The notes: generated by a model not told the origin, from the sequence alone. DNA of 10,532 bases from Thermaceae bacterium (GCA_015490435.1 WFXV01000059.1:1-10532); one strand, 5' to 3'. Positions 1 through 5,980 are shown, counted from the first letter of the stretch. Numbers and translations: made by a program.

Positions 1-1052
1 CCCTGGACGCCTACTACGAGGACCACCCCGACCGCCTCACCGGCGGCGAGCCCGAGGCCGCGGTCGCAGACCCCTTCAACCCCTACCTCTACCCCCTCCA
101 CGCCCACGCCGCCGCGAGGGAGCTCCCCATCGAAAAGAGCGAGCTCATCTGGAGACCTGAGCTCGCCGGCGAGGGCTTCATCGAGCGGGAAGGCCGCGTC
201 TACACCACGCTCAAAGACCCCCACCGGAAGATCACCCTCCGGGGCTCGGGGCCCACCTTCCGCTTGAAGGACCCCTTCGGCAAGACGATCGGCTACCTCG
301 ACGAGCGCCAGGCCTACTGGGAGGCGCACCCGGGGGCGGTGTTTTTGCACCAGGGGGAGTCGTACCTGGTCAAGAAACTCGACCTCGAGCGCCGGGAGAT
401 CGAGCTCCTGCCAAGCCTCGAGGACTACTACACCCAGCCCCTCGCCACCACCGAGGTCCTCGCCGAAGGGGGCGAGGAGGTCCACCCCGGGGTCTACGTC
501 GGCAAGGTGGAGATCGTCGAGCAGGTGGTGGGCTACGTCAAAAAGCGCTACCTCACCGAGGCGGTGATCGAGGAGGTCCCCCTCGAGATGCCCGAGATTC
601 GTTTCTCCACCGAGGCAGTCTGGTTCCACGTCGAGCCCGAGTGGCTGGCCGACGAGAAGGGGCTTGCGTTCGCCATGGAGGTGCTTTTACCCTCGGGGAT
701 TCACGCCCTTGAGCACACGATGATCGGCCTTCTGCCCCTCTTCGTCCTCGCCGAGCGGGCCGACATCGGCGGCGTCTCCTACCCTGCCTACCCCCATCCC
801 CTGCCCTCGGGCGGCGGCCGGCCGACAATCTTTATCTACGACGGCCACCCGGGCGGCGTGGGGTACGCCCGCGAGGGGGCGCGCCGTTTCCCCGAGTGGA
901 TCGCCGCCACCAAGGACCGCCTCGCAAGCTGCCCCTGCGAGGCCGGCTGCCCCCGCTGCATTCTCTCCCCCAAATGCGGCAACCAAAACCGCTACCTGGA
1001 TAAGGGCGCCGCCCGAAAGCTCGCCGAAAAGCTCAGCACGATCTACGGCTAA
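1..1052 (+). CDS. DEAD/DEAH-box helicase, C-terminal part with DUF1998 Zn-binding tail (MrfA/YprA-like), 5'-truncated by window edge
   Basis: The reading frame is open from base 3 to the TAA at 1050-1052, so this is the last ~349 residues of a larger protein. The helicase motor domains lie upstream of the window. What is visible matches the C-terminal region of MrfA/YprA-type superfamily 2 helicases: a beta-rich middle part, then the DUF1998 region with a helix starting GIHALEHTMIGLLP and a segment IFIYDGHPGGVGYARE. It ends in a cysteine cluster, CPCEAGCPRC followed by C seven residues later (codons at 930-977). In Bacillus MrfA four cysteines of this region bind zinc, and the protein is a 3'-5' DNA helicase that repairs mitomycin-type lesions. 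The TTG at 264 is an internal Leu codon, not a start. The gene converges on the UPF0316 gene with only 33 bases between stops. The family call is secure; the specific repair role is inferred from homologues. Confidence 0.8.
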   Translation, partial: LDAYYEDHPDRLTGGEPEAAVADPFNPYLYPLHAHAAARELPIEKSELIWRPELAGEGFIEREGRVYTTLKDPHRKITLRGSGPTFRLKDPFGKTIGYLDERQAYWEAHPGAVFLHQGESYLVKKLDLERREIELLPSLEDYYTQPLATTEVLAEGGEEVHPGVYVGKVEIVEQVVGYVKKRYLTEAVIEEVPLEMPEIRFSTEAVWFHVEPEWLADEKGLAFAMEVLLPSGIHALEHTMIGLLPLFVLAERADIGGVSYPAYPHPLPSGGGRPTIFIYDGHPGGVGYAREGARRFPEWIAATKDRLASCPCEAGCPRCILSPKCGNQNRYLDKGAARKLAEKLSTIYG

Positions 1053-1085
1053 CGCGAGCCCCCAGCGCAAGCCTCGATGGGCCAT

Positions 1086-1622
1086 TTACCGGCGCACGGT
1101 GGGGAAAAACCCCACGCTCGGCAGGTGCCCCCCGATCGCCCGCTGGACCCCCTCCACGGTGACGAAGGCCCGGGGGGCCATCTCGTGGATCAAAGCGAGC
1201 ACCGCCTCCGCCTTCCGCCGGGGCACGACGATGAAGAGGATCGGCACCTCCCCCTCCCGCCCCTCGCCGCGCACCAGGGTCACCCCGTAGCCCGCTTCCC
1301 GCAAGGCCCGGACCAGGGCGTCGGCACCCTCCCGGACGATCGCCCGGATCAGCACCTGCCCCGGCGCGAACCAGGCCTCGAGGGTCATCCCGATCGCGGT
1401 GCCGCTTGCGAACCCGGCGGCGAAGGCGAACATGTTGAGGGGCGAGTCGAGCCGGGCGAAGACCTGGCTGATCGCCACGATCCAGACCAGGGACTCGAAA
1501 AACGCGAGCACCGCCGCCGCCCGGCGCTGCCCGCGCACCATCATCACCACCCGCACGGTGGAAAGCGGCACGTCCACGAGCCGAAGCAAGAAGATCGCGA
1601 GGGCCCCAAGCAGGGTGTCCAC
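1086..1622 (-). CDS. UPF0316 membrane protein (DUF5698 + DUF2179)
   Basis: A 178-residue protein starting at GTG 1622. The first ~80 residues form three hydrophobic segments (roughly 3-24, 33-55, 60-82). The family-typical LRLVDVPLSTVRVVMMVRGQ and AAGFASGTAIGMTLE are visible. The soluble remainder, about residues 88-178, fits a DUF2179 domain (VLIRAIVREGADALVRALREAGYGV, then a conserved TVEGVQRAIGG). No biochemical function is established for UPF0316. The N-terminus should sit in the cytoplasmic membrane with the DUF2179 domain in the cytoplasm. The gene follows the plsY stop by 24 bases in the same reading frame and is the last gene of the minus-strand run. No clear Shine-Dalgarno precedes the GTG, so translation may depend on coupling to plsY. 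No obvious terminator follows it. Confidence 0.8.
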   Translation of the reverse strand: MDTLLGALAIFLLRLVDVPLSTVRVVMMVRGQRRAAAVLAFFESLVWIVAISQVFARLDSPLNMFAFAAGFASGTAIGMTLEAWFAPGQVLIRAIVREGADALVRALREAGYGVTLVRGEGREGEVPILFIVVPRRKAEAVLALIHEMAPRAFVTVEGVQRAIGGHLPSVGFFPTVRR

Positions 1623-1646
1623 GTTCCAAGTTTGGCAGAGGACTCG

Positions 1647-2186
1647 CTAGCGGTGCCAGTCCTTCAGGTGCCGGTGCACGATGGGCACCACTGCCAAGAG
1701 GGCGAAGAGCGCGAGGTCCAGCCGGCCGGCGTAGCCAAAGGCCACCAGCGGAAAAAGCGCCGCCGAGAGCAAGGCCGAGCGGTAGGGGCGCTTGGTCGCG
1801 GCCCAAAAGATCAAAAAGATCCCGAAGGCGAGGGCCACGAGCCTCGGGTCCACCGCCAGGGCCGCCCCCACCGCGGGGGCGATCCCCTTGCCCCCGCGAA
1901 AGAGCAAGAAGGGCGAGTAGGCGTGGCCCCAGACCGCCGCCGCCCCGGCGGCGAGCGCTCCAGGAACGCCGCCGTAGGCCTCGCCGAAGGCCACCGCGAG
2001 AAAGCCTTTCGCGAGGTCGAGGAAAAGCACCATCAACCCCGGCACCGGCCCCAGCACGCGGATCGCGTTCAGGGCCCCAGGGTTCCCCGACCCCAGGCTG
2101 AGGAGGTTCTTGCGCCGAAGCAGTCCGAAGAGCACCGCAAAGGGCACGGCGCCGAGGAGGTAGCCCGCGATCAGGGCCCGGATCAT
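1647..2186 (-). CDS. plsY: PlsY-family acyl-phosphate:glycerol-3-phosphate acyltransferase, with degenerate C-terminal motif
   Basis: PlsY transfers an acyl group from acyl-phosphate to glycerol-3-phosphate, the first step of bacterial phospholipid synthesis, in the cytoplasmic membrane. The 179-residue protein is hydrophobic throughout. It shows motif 1 (GSGNPGALNAIR; Ser33 and Arg43), a conserved DLAKG (57-61) and motif 2 (GHAYSPFLLFRGGKG, 87-101; Lys100). Motif 3 is odd. Family members have R-H-x-x-N-I followed by about 15 more residues. This one reads RHLKDW at 172-177 and stops two residues later, so the Asn is Asp176 and the tail is missing. It is also shorter than the usual ~190-200 residues. 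The ATG at 2186 overlaps the stop of the upstream AhpD-fold gene by four bases (ATGA), implying translational coupling. The family is secure; full catalytic activity is open. It could be a divergent paralogue of a standard plsY elsewhere. Confidence 0.85.
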   Translation of the reverse strand: MIRALIAGYLLGAVPFAVLFGLLRRKNLLSLGSGNPGALNAIRVLGPVPGLMVLFLDLAKGFLAVAFGEAYGGVPGALAAGAAAVWGHAYSPFLLFRGGKGIAPAVGAALAVDPRLVALAFGIFLIFWAATKRPYRSALLSAALFPLVAFGYAGRLDLALFALLAVVPIVHRHLKDWHR

Positions 2187-2761
2187 CGCCCGCGGAAGTA
2201 GTACTCCCGGTTCGGCTTGACGCCGAGGGCGTTTAGTAGCCGGTTGGTGTAGTTGAACATGGCGGCGACCTCGGCGGCCTCGAAGATCGCCTCGTCGTCC
2301 AGGCCCACCGATCGCAGCGCCTCGATGTCCTCGAGCTCAAGCCGCGCCGAGTCCAGGGTGATCGCCTCGGCGAAGGCGAGCAGTGCCCGCTCGCGCTCCG
2401 AGAGCTCCTCCACCCGGCGCCAGTTGGCCACGATGCGGTCGGGAAGGGTGGGGTCCCCGGTGAGCTCGCGGAGGTAGGAGCTGTGGGAAGTCAGGCAGTA
2501 TTCGCAGTCGTTGAGGCGGGAGACCACCAGCGCGATCATCTCCCGCTCGGCCCGGGAGAGCTTCCCCTCGCCCCGCATCAGGGGGTCGTAGTAGCGCCAC
2601 CAGGCGAGGAAGTGATCGGGCCTCAAAGCCAGGGCGCGGAGCACGTTCGGGACGAAGCCGAACTTTTCCTCGGCAGCCCGCATGAGCTCCTTGAGCTCTT
2701 TAGGAAGCTCCCCGGGCTCCGGGACCCGGAGCCAGCTGATCAAAGGCCCGCCTTCGCCCAT
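2183..2761 (-). CDS. Peroxidase-related AhpD-fold protein (carboxymuconolactone decarboxylase superfamily)
   Basis: A 192-residue all-helical protein of the uncharacterized peroxidase-related enzyme group. The signature is a helix with EREMIALVVSRLNDCEYC and then LTSH. This gives a CxxC pair (Cys86, Cys89), His93 four residues later and acidic residues (Glu72, Glu74) before it, as in the AhpD redox centre. AhpD-type proteins pass electrons to peroxiredoxins or reduce hydroperoxides directly; the substrate here is unknown. The ATG at 2761 is preceded by GAGGTG at 2770-2775 (minus strand), inside the 3' end of the mutase small subunit gene, giving a 22-base overlap. A TTG at 2743 would instead give a 4-base overlap, but the ATG has the better ribosome binding site. 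The stop overlaps the plsY start. Its place directly after a B12 mutase is intriguing, but no functional link is shown. Confidence 0.8.
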   Translation of the reverse strand: MGEGGPLISWLRVPEPGELPKELKELMRAAEEKFGFVPNVLRALALRPDHFLAWWRYYDPLMRGEGKLSRAEREMIALVVSRLNDCEYCLTSHSSYLRELTGDPTLPDRIVANWRRVEELSERERALLAFAEAITLDSARLELEDIEALRSVGLDDEAIFEAAEVAAMFNYTNRLLNALGVKPNREYYFRGR

Positions 2762-3156
2762 TTTTTGGGCACCTCGCGTTTCAAGAAGTCCACGATGTCC
2801 TGGGTCAGCGTGCCCGGCCCGAAGACCGCGGCGACCCCCATCTCGAGGAGCTTGGGCACGTCCTCGTCGGGGATGATCCCGCCGCCGAAGAGCAGGATGT
2901 CGGAGGCCCCCTGTTCGTCGAGGAGCCGCTTCACTTCCGAGAAGTAGTGCATGTGCGCGCCCGAGAGGATCGAGAGCCCGATTGCGTCCACGTCCTCCTG
3001 CAACGCGGCGGAGACGATCATCTCCGGGGTCTGGCGCAGCCCGGTGTAGATCACCTCCATCCCCGCGTCCCGGAGCGCCCGGGCCACCACCTTGGCCCCC
3101 CGGTCGTGGCCGTCGAGGCCAGGCTTCGCGATGAGTACCCGGATCTTGCGGTCCAT
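2740..3156 (-). CDS. icmB: B12-binding small subunit of acyl-CoA mutase (IcmB-like; would be auto-annotated as methylmalonyl-CoA mutase C-terminal domain)
   Basis: A 138-residue stand-alone cobalamin-binding Rossmann domain. It has the base-off/His-on signature DGHDRG (Asp15, His17, Gly20), where His17 should be the lower cobalt ligand. The later SILSGAH loop and GGGIIP motif contact the nucleotide tail of the cofactor in relatives. It should pair with the 558-residue catalytic subunit encoded just upstream to form an adenosylcobalamin-dependent carbon-skeleton mutase. Its size matches Streptomyces IcmB (about 136 residues), but archaeal-type methylmalonyl-CoA mutase small subunits are similar, so substrate type is taken from the large subunit. 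The ATG at 3156 has a strong GGAGGT at 3160-3165. An 86-base gap with an unusual repeat separates it from the large-subunit gene. It overlaps the AhpD-fold gene by 22 bases. Confidence 0.8.
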   Translation of the reverse strand: MDRKIRVLIAKPGLDGHDRGAKVVARALRDAGMEVIYTGLRQTPEMIVSAALQEDVDAIGLSILSGAHMHYFSEVKRLLDEQGASDILLFGGGIIPDEDVPKLLEMGVAAVFGPGTLTQDIVDFLKREVPKKWAKAGL

Positions 3157-3171
3157 TTGACCTCCATTTTA

Positions 3172-3201
3172 GGGGGTGGGGTGTGGGAGGAGGGAGTGGG
3201 G
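3172..3201 (+). other. G-quadruplex motif on the template strand of the mutase operon
   Basis: Five runs of at least three G (lengths 5, 4, 3, 3, 4) are separated by loops of 1, 3, 4 and 3 bases, which satisfies the usual G-quadruplex pattern. Because the mutase genes are read from the minus strand, this G-rich strand is the template. The mRNA would carry the C-rich complement. It overlaps the left heptamer array. Confidence 0.6.
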
Positions 3202-3239
3202 AAAAGGAACGCCTATCTCCTACGTCCCACCTCCCACCC
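3174..3239. repeat. Two inverted arrays of four degenerate heptamers between the mutase subunit genes
   Basis: On the plus strand four 7-base units lie at 3174-3201: GGGTGGG, GTGTGGG, AGGAGGG and AGTGGGG. Their counterparts, read on the minus strand, lie at 3239-3212: GGGTGGG, AGGTGGG, ACGTAGG and AGATAGG. The centre is about 10 bases (3202-3211). Within this, 3183-3195 and 3225-3237 pair at 12 of 13 positions with a 29-base loop, so the mutase transcript could fold here between the large- and small-subunit genes. It nearly fills the 86-base gap. The origin (dispersed intergenic repeat or local element) cannot be told from one copy. Confidence 0.6.
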
Positions 3240-3242
3240 CCC

Positions 3243-4919
3243 TCATACCATCACCGGCTCCTCGTAGATCCCGTACACCTTGCGGAGCACATCCATCATC
3301 TCGCCCAGGGTGGCGTAGGCGAGGGCGGCCTCGACGAAGTGGGGCATGGTGTTCTGGCCGGTGACCGCCGCCTGGCGGAGCCCCTCGAGCGCCTCTTTCA
3401 CCCGCTTTTCGTCGCGCTCCCGCCGCACCCGGGCGAGCCTTTCCGCCTGCACCCGCTCCACCTCGGGATCGATGGTGAGGATCGGCACCTCGATCTCCTT
3501 CTCGTCCTTGAAGGCGTTCACCCCCACGATGATCCGCTCGCCCGACTCCACCTCCTGTTGGAAGCGGTAGGAGGCGTCGGCGATCTCCCGTTGGAAGTAG
3601 CCGTTCTCGATGCCGCGGATCACCCCGTAGAGGGTGGGGTACGGCGTCCCCTCGCCCATCTTGCGGATCGCCTCGATGTAGTTCCGGGCCTCCTCCTCCA
3701 CCTTGTCGGTGAGCCACTCGACGTAGTAGCTCCCCGCCAGCGGGTCGATCGTGTGGGTGACGCCGGACTCGTAGGCGATGATCTGCTGGGTGCGGAGCGC
3801 GATGGTCGCCGCCTCCTCGGTGGGGAGGGCAAGGGCCTCGTCGTAGGAGTCGGTGTGCAGGCTGTTCGTCCCCCCGAGCACCGCCGCGAGCGCCTGGATC
3901 GCCACCCGGACGATGTTGTTCAAGGGCTGCTGGGCAGTGAGGCTGACCCCGGCGGTCTGGGCGTGGGTGCGGAGCATCCAGCTCCGGGGGTTCTTGGCAC
4001 CGTAGCGCTCTTTCATCTCGGTGGCCCAGATCCGGCGGGCCGCCCGGAACTTGGCGATCTCCTCGAAGAAGTCGTTGTGGACGTCGAAGAAGAAGCTGAT
4101 CCGGGGGGCGAAGTAGTCGATCTCGAGCCCGCGCTCGAGCGCCGCCTCGACGTAGGCGAAGCCATCCGCCAGGGTGAAGGCGAGCTCCTGCACCGCGGTC
4201 GCCCCGGCCTCGCGGATGTGGTAGCCGGAGACCGAGATGAAGTTCCACTTGGGAACGTTCTTGGGCCCCCACTCGAAGGTGTCGATCACCAGCTTGACGC
4301 TCGGCTCGGGCGGGTAGATGAACTCCTTTTGGGCGATGAACTCCTTCAGGATGTCGTTTTGGATCGTGCCGCCGAGCTTCTTCCAGTCGTAGCCCTTCTT
4401 CTTGGCGAGCGCCAGGTACATCCCCCAGATCGCGTTGGCGGGGGAGTTGATCGTCATCGAGGTGGTGACCTCCTCGAGGTTGATCCCGTCGAAGAGCACC
4501 TCCATGTCCGCGAGGCTACTGACCGCCACCCCGCACTTGCCCACCTCCCCCTTGGAAAGGGGATGATCGGAGTCGTAACCCATCAGGGTGGGCAGGTCGA
4601 AGGCGACACTGAGCCCGGTCTGCCCGGCGGCGAGCAGCTTCTTGAAGCGCTCGTTGGTCTGCTCGGCGGTGCCAAACCCCGCGAACATCCGCATCGTCCA
4701 GAGCTTGGAGCGGTACATCGAGCCGTAGACGCCGCGGGTGTAGGGGTACTCGCCGGGGTAGCCGAGCTTCTTCTCGTAGTCGAAGGGTTCGATGTCCTCG
4801 GGGGTGTAAAGGGGATCGGGGGCGATGTTGGAAAGCGTCCGGTGCGCCACCTTGCGCTCGGGCATGCGCTCGGTGCTCTTTTGATAGGTCTCGCGCATCC
4901 AGTCGTGCTTTTTGCGCAT
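3243..4919 (-). CDS. icmA: Adenosylcobalamin-dependent acyl-CoA mutase large subunit with isobutyryl-CoA mutase signature (IcmA-like)
   Basis: A 558-residue TIM-barrel catalytic subunit of the methylmalonyl-CoA mutase family. Family blocks include YPYTRGVYGSMYRSKLWTMR, GLSVAFDLPTLMGYDSD, GTIQNDILKEFIAQKEF, SVSGYHIREAGAT (His234) and GGTNSLHTDSYDEALALPTE. In Propionibacterium methylmalonyl-CoA mutase, Tyr89 and Arg207 hold the substrate carboxylate and His244 is catalytic. Here the aligned residues are Phe79, Gln197 and His234, at a constant offset of ten. Phe plus Gln at these sites is the isobutyryl-CoA mutase pattern, which interconverts n-butyryl-CoA and isobutyryl-CoA. The length also fits IcmA (about 566) plus a separate IcmB. 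The ATG at 4919 follows a GGGAGGG ribosome binding site. No G-protein chaperone (MeaB/IcmG type) or epimerase gene is in the window. The fold is certain. The substrate call is inference from two residues; pivalyl- or other acyl-CoA is also possible. Confidence 0.8.
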   Translation of the reverse strand: MRKKHDWMRETYQKSTERMPERKVAHRTLSNIAPDPLYTPEDIEPFDYEKKLGYPGEYPYTRGVYGSMYRSKLWTMRMFAGFGTAEQTNERFKKLLAAGQTGLSVAFDLPTLMGYDSDHPLSKGEVGKCGVAVSSLADMEVLFDGINLEEVTTSMTINSPANAIWGMYLALAKKKGYDWKKLGGTIQNDILKEFIAQKEFIYPPEPSVKLVIDTFEWGPKNVPKWNFISVSGYHIREAGATAVQELAFTLADGFAYVEAALERGLEIDYFAPRISFFFDVHNDFFEEIAKFRAARRIWATEMKERYGAKNPRSWMLRTHAQTAGVSLTAQQPLNNIVRVAIQALAAVLGGTNSLHTDSYDEALALPTEEAATIALRTQQIIAYESGVTHTIDPLAGSYYVEWLTDKVEEEARNYIEAIRKMGEGTPYPTLYGVIRGIENGYFQREIADASYRFQQEVESGERIIVGVNAFKDEKEIEVPILTIDPEVERVQAERLARVRRERDEKRVKEALEGLRQAAVTGQNTMPHFVEAALAYATLGEMMDVLRKVYGIYEEPVMV

Positions 4920-4939
4920 GGGCCCTCCCTTATGACGTT

Positions 4940-4945
4940 ATTTTA
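4940..4945 (-). promoter_or_regulatory. Putative -10 box for the mutase operon
   Basis: TAAAAT on the minus strand, preceded directly by TG. The predicted start of transcription near 4933 gives a leader of about 14 bases holding the GGGAGGG ribosome binding site before ATG 4919. No convincing -35 box is seen at the expected distance, which falls on the recO stop codon, so read-through from recO is the alternative. Confidence 0.35.
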
Positions 4946-4964
4946 CACGCCCGGGAAAAAAGCG

Positions 4965-5660
4965 TTACGAGAGGAGCCGGCGCAGGGCGCGGACGCTCAA
5001 GAGCCCCTCGAGCTGGGCCTCGGCGTAGCGAAGGAGCGCCTCCAGCAACCGGTCCAGCGGCGCGCTCTCCAGCTCGGCGATCGCCTCCTTGCCCGGGCGG
5101 GCGCGCACCGCCCGGAGCGCGGCCTCGCCCGCCTCGCCGAGGAAGACCGAGCCCGGTCCCGGCTCCCGGTCGAGCCGCCCCTCGAGCCGGAGGTAGGGCC
5201 CAGAACCCGCGGGAGCGTAGCCCGCGTGCATCAAGAGGCGAAGGCCGGCCCAAACTAGGGGAACGCGGGGGTCCCCGGCGTCCCGGACCCCGCGCAGGCC
5301 GGAGACGAGCACCGGGTAGCCCCGGGGCGCGACCTCGGGCGAGACCGCCTTCCAGGCGAGCTCGCCGAGGAAGCCCTGGGCGGCGTAGCGGAGCGGGTCG
5401 CGGGCGGCCAGCGTCTCCGCGAGCGCCACCTGGGTGAGGGTGAAGAGGTCCCGCCCCGGCCTCCGGTAAACCTGGAAGTCCACGCGGTAAAAAAGCCCGA
5501 TCCGCCCCGAGCGCCCGCCGGGACGCTGGGCGCTCTTGGCCAGGGCCTCGACCGGCCCCTCCGGGGTGAGGAGGCCCACCACCAGGTCGCCGGAGGGCAG
5601 GGGCCGACGGCGCAGGACCACCCCCTCGTAGCTTCGGTAGCGATCGCGCACCGCCCCCAT
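4965..5660 (-). CDS. recO: DNA repair protein RecO, cysteine-free
   Basis: RecO helps RecR load RecA onto SSB-coated single-stranded DNA in the RecFOR pathway and anneals complementary strands. The 231-residue protein has the N-terminal OB-fold pattern (YEGVVLRRRPLPSGDLVVGLLTPEG, residues ~11-35, then EALAKSAQRPGG and RRPGRDLFTLTQVAL). A helical region follows, including the GYAP segment near residue 150. Where many RecO proteins carry a four-cysteine zinc finger after that segment, this one reads SGPYLRLEGRLDREPGPGSV, and the whole protein lacks cysteine. The start is taken as ATG 5660, which has no close Shine-Dalgarno; GTG 5651 is an in-frame alternative. It is divergent from the small membrane protein gene across 54 bases and is followed after 45 bases by the mutase large subunit gene, which has its own putative promoter. 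Confidence 0.75.
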   Translation of the reverse strand: MGAVRDRYRSYEGVVLRRRPLPSGDLVVGLLTPEGPVEALAKSAQRPGGRSGRIGLFYRVDFQVYRRPGRDLFTLTQVALAETLAARDPLRYAAQGFLGELAWKAVSPEVAPRGYPVLVSGLRGVRDAGDPRVPLVWAGLRLLMHAGYAPAGSGPYLRLEGRLDREPGPGSVFLGEAGEAALRAVRARPGKEAIAELESAPLDRLLEALLRYAEAQLEGLLSVRALRRLLS

Positions 5661-5667
5661 TATCGGC

Positions 5668-5696
5668 TTGCAAACCTCGGGTACGGGCTTTAGCCT
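5668..5696 (+). promoter_or_regulatory. Putative promoter of the small membrane protein gene
   Basis: TTGCAA at 5668-5673 and TAGCCT at 5691-5696 are spaced by exactly 17 bases. The predicted start near 5703 coincides with the AAAGGGGGG ribosome binding site before GTG 5715. The site sits in the 54-base gap shared with the divergent recO gene. Confidence 0.45.
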
Positions 5697-5714
5697 GACT
5701 CCAAAGGGGGGCCG

Positions 5715-5960
5715 GTGGAGAACTACACGCTGGAAGAGATCCTCGAATGGGTGGTGCTGGGGCTTTTGGTCGCGGTCCTCGCCCTGGTGGCCTTTTGGCT
5801 CGGGGGCTGGCTCTTCGTCCTCCTCGGCAAGGTCTTCCTCGCGGTCTCCAAGCTGATCGTCGCGTTGCTCTACTTCCTGGTGCCGGCGCTTCTCGTGGCG
5901 GGGGGCGTCTACCTGCTGGTGCAGTGGCTCTCCCGAAGGGGCTCGAAGGCCGAAGGCTAG
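5715..5960 (+). CDS. Small membrane protein with two transmembrane helices, function unknown
   Basis: I do not recognise a family. The 81-residue product starts at GTG 5715. It has a short acidic N-terminus (MENYTLEEILEW), two long hydrophobic stretches (about 12-34 and 42-67) linked by a Gly/Lys turn, and a basic tail (SRRGSKAEG). The tail suggests a cytoplasmic C-terminus. A purine-rich AAAGGGGGG (5703-5711) just upstream can act as ribosome binding site, and a putative promoter lies at 5668-5696. Codon use matches the neighbours (G/C in third positions), and the hydrophobic pattern is coherent, which supports a real gene over a chance frame. It ends 35 bases before the radical SAM gene, and its stop TAG overlaps a possible -35 element for that gene. 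Confidence 0.65.
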   Translation: MENYTLEEILEWVVLGLLVAVLALVAFWLGGWLFVLLGKVFLAVSKLIVALLYFLVPALLVAGGVYLLVQWLSRRGSKAEG

Positions 5961-5980
5961 GCAAAACTTTTCCCCTTTGC

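Noticed and set aside
1077..2201. A 374-codon plus-strand frame opposite plsY and the UPF0316 gene
   Set aside because: Charged low-complexity composition (His, Arg, Glu, Gly, Pro) with no motif; the minus strand holds two recognised membrane proteins.
3243..4919. Simple annotation as methylmalonyl-CoA mutase large subunit
   Set aside because: The family is right, but the two carboxylate-binding residues are replaced by the isobutyryl-CoA mutase pair, so that name would likely state the wrong substrate.
4946..4964. T-run before the mutase gene on the minus strand as a recO terminator
   Set aside because: Six T follow the recO stop, but there is no stable stem directly before them.
3183..5258. 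A 691-codon plus-strand frame antisense to the mutase large subunit and recO
   Set aside because: Its protein is a low-complexity run of His/Leu/Gly/Val/Asp/Arg typical of the antisense of a high-GC gene, with no family pattern, while the opposite strand has clear mutase blocks.
4930..5964. A 344-codon minus-strand frame covering recO and the small membrane protein
   Set aside because: Pro/Arg/Ala/Gly-rich shadow; recO lies in another frame of the same strand with clear homology.
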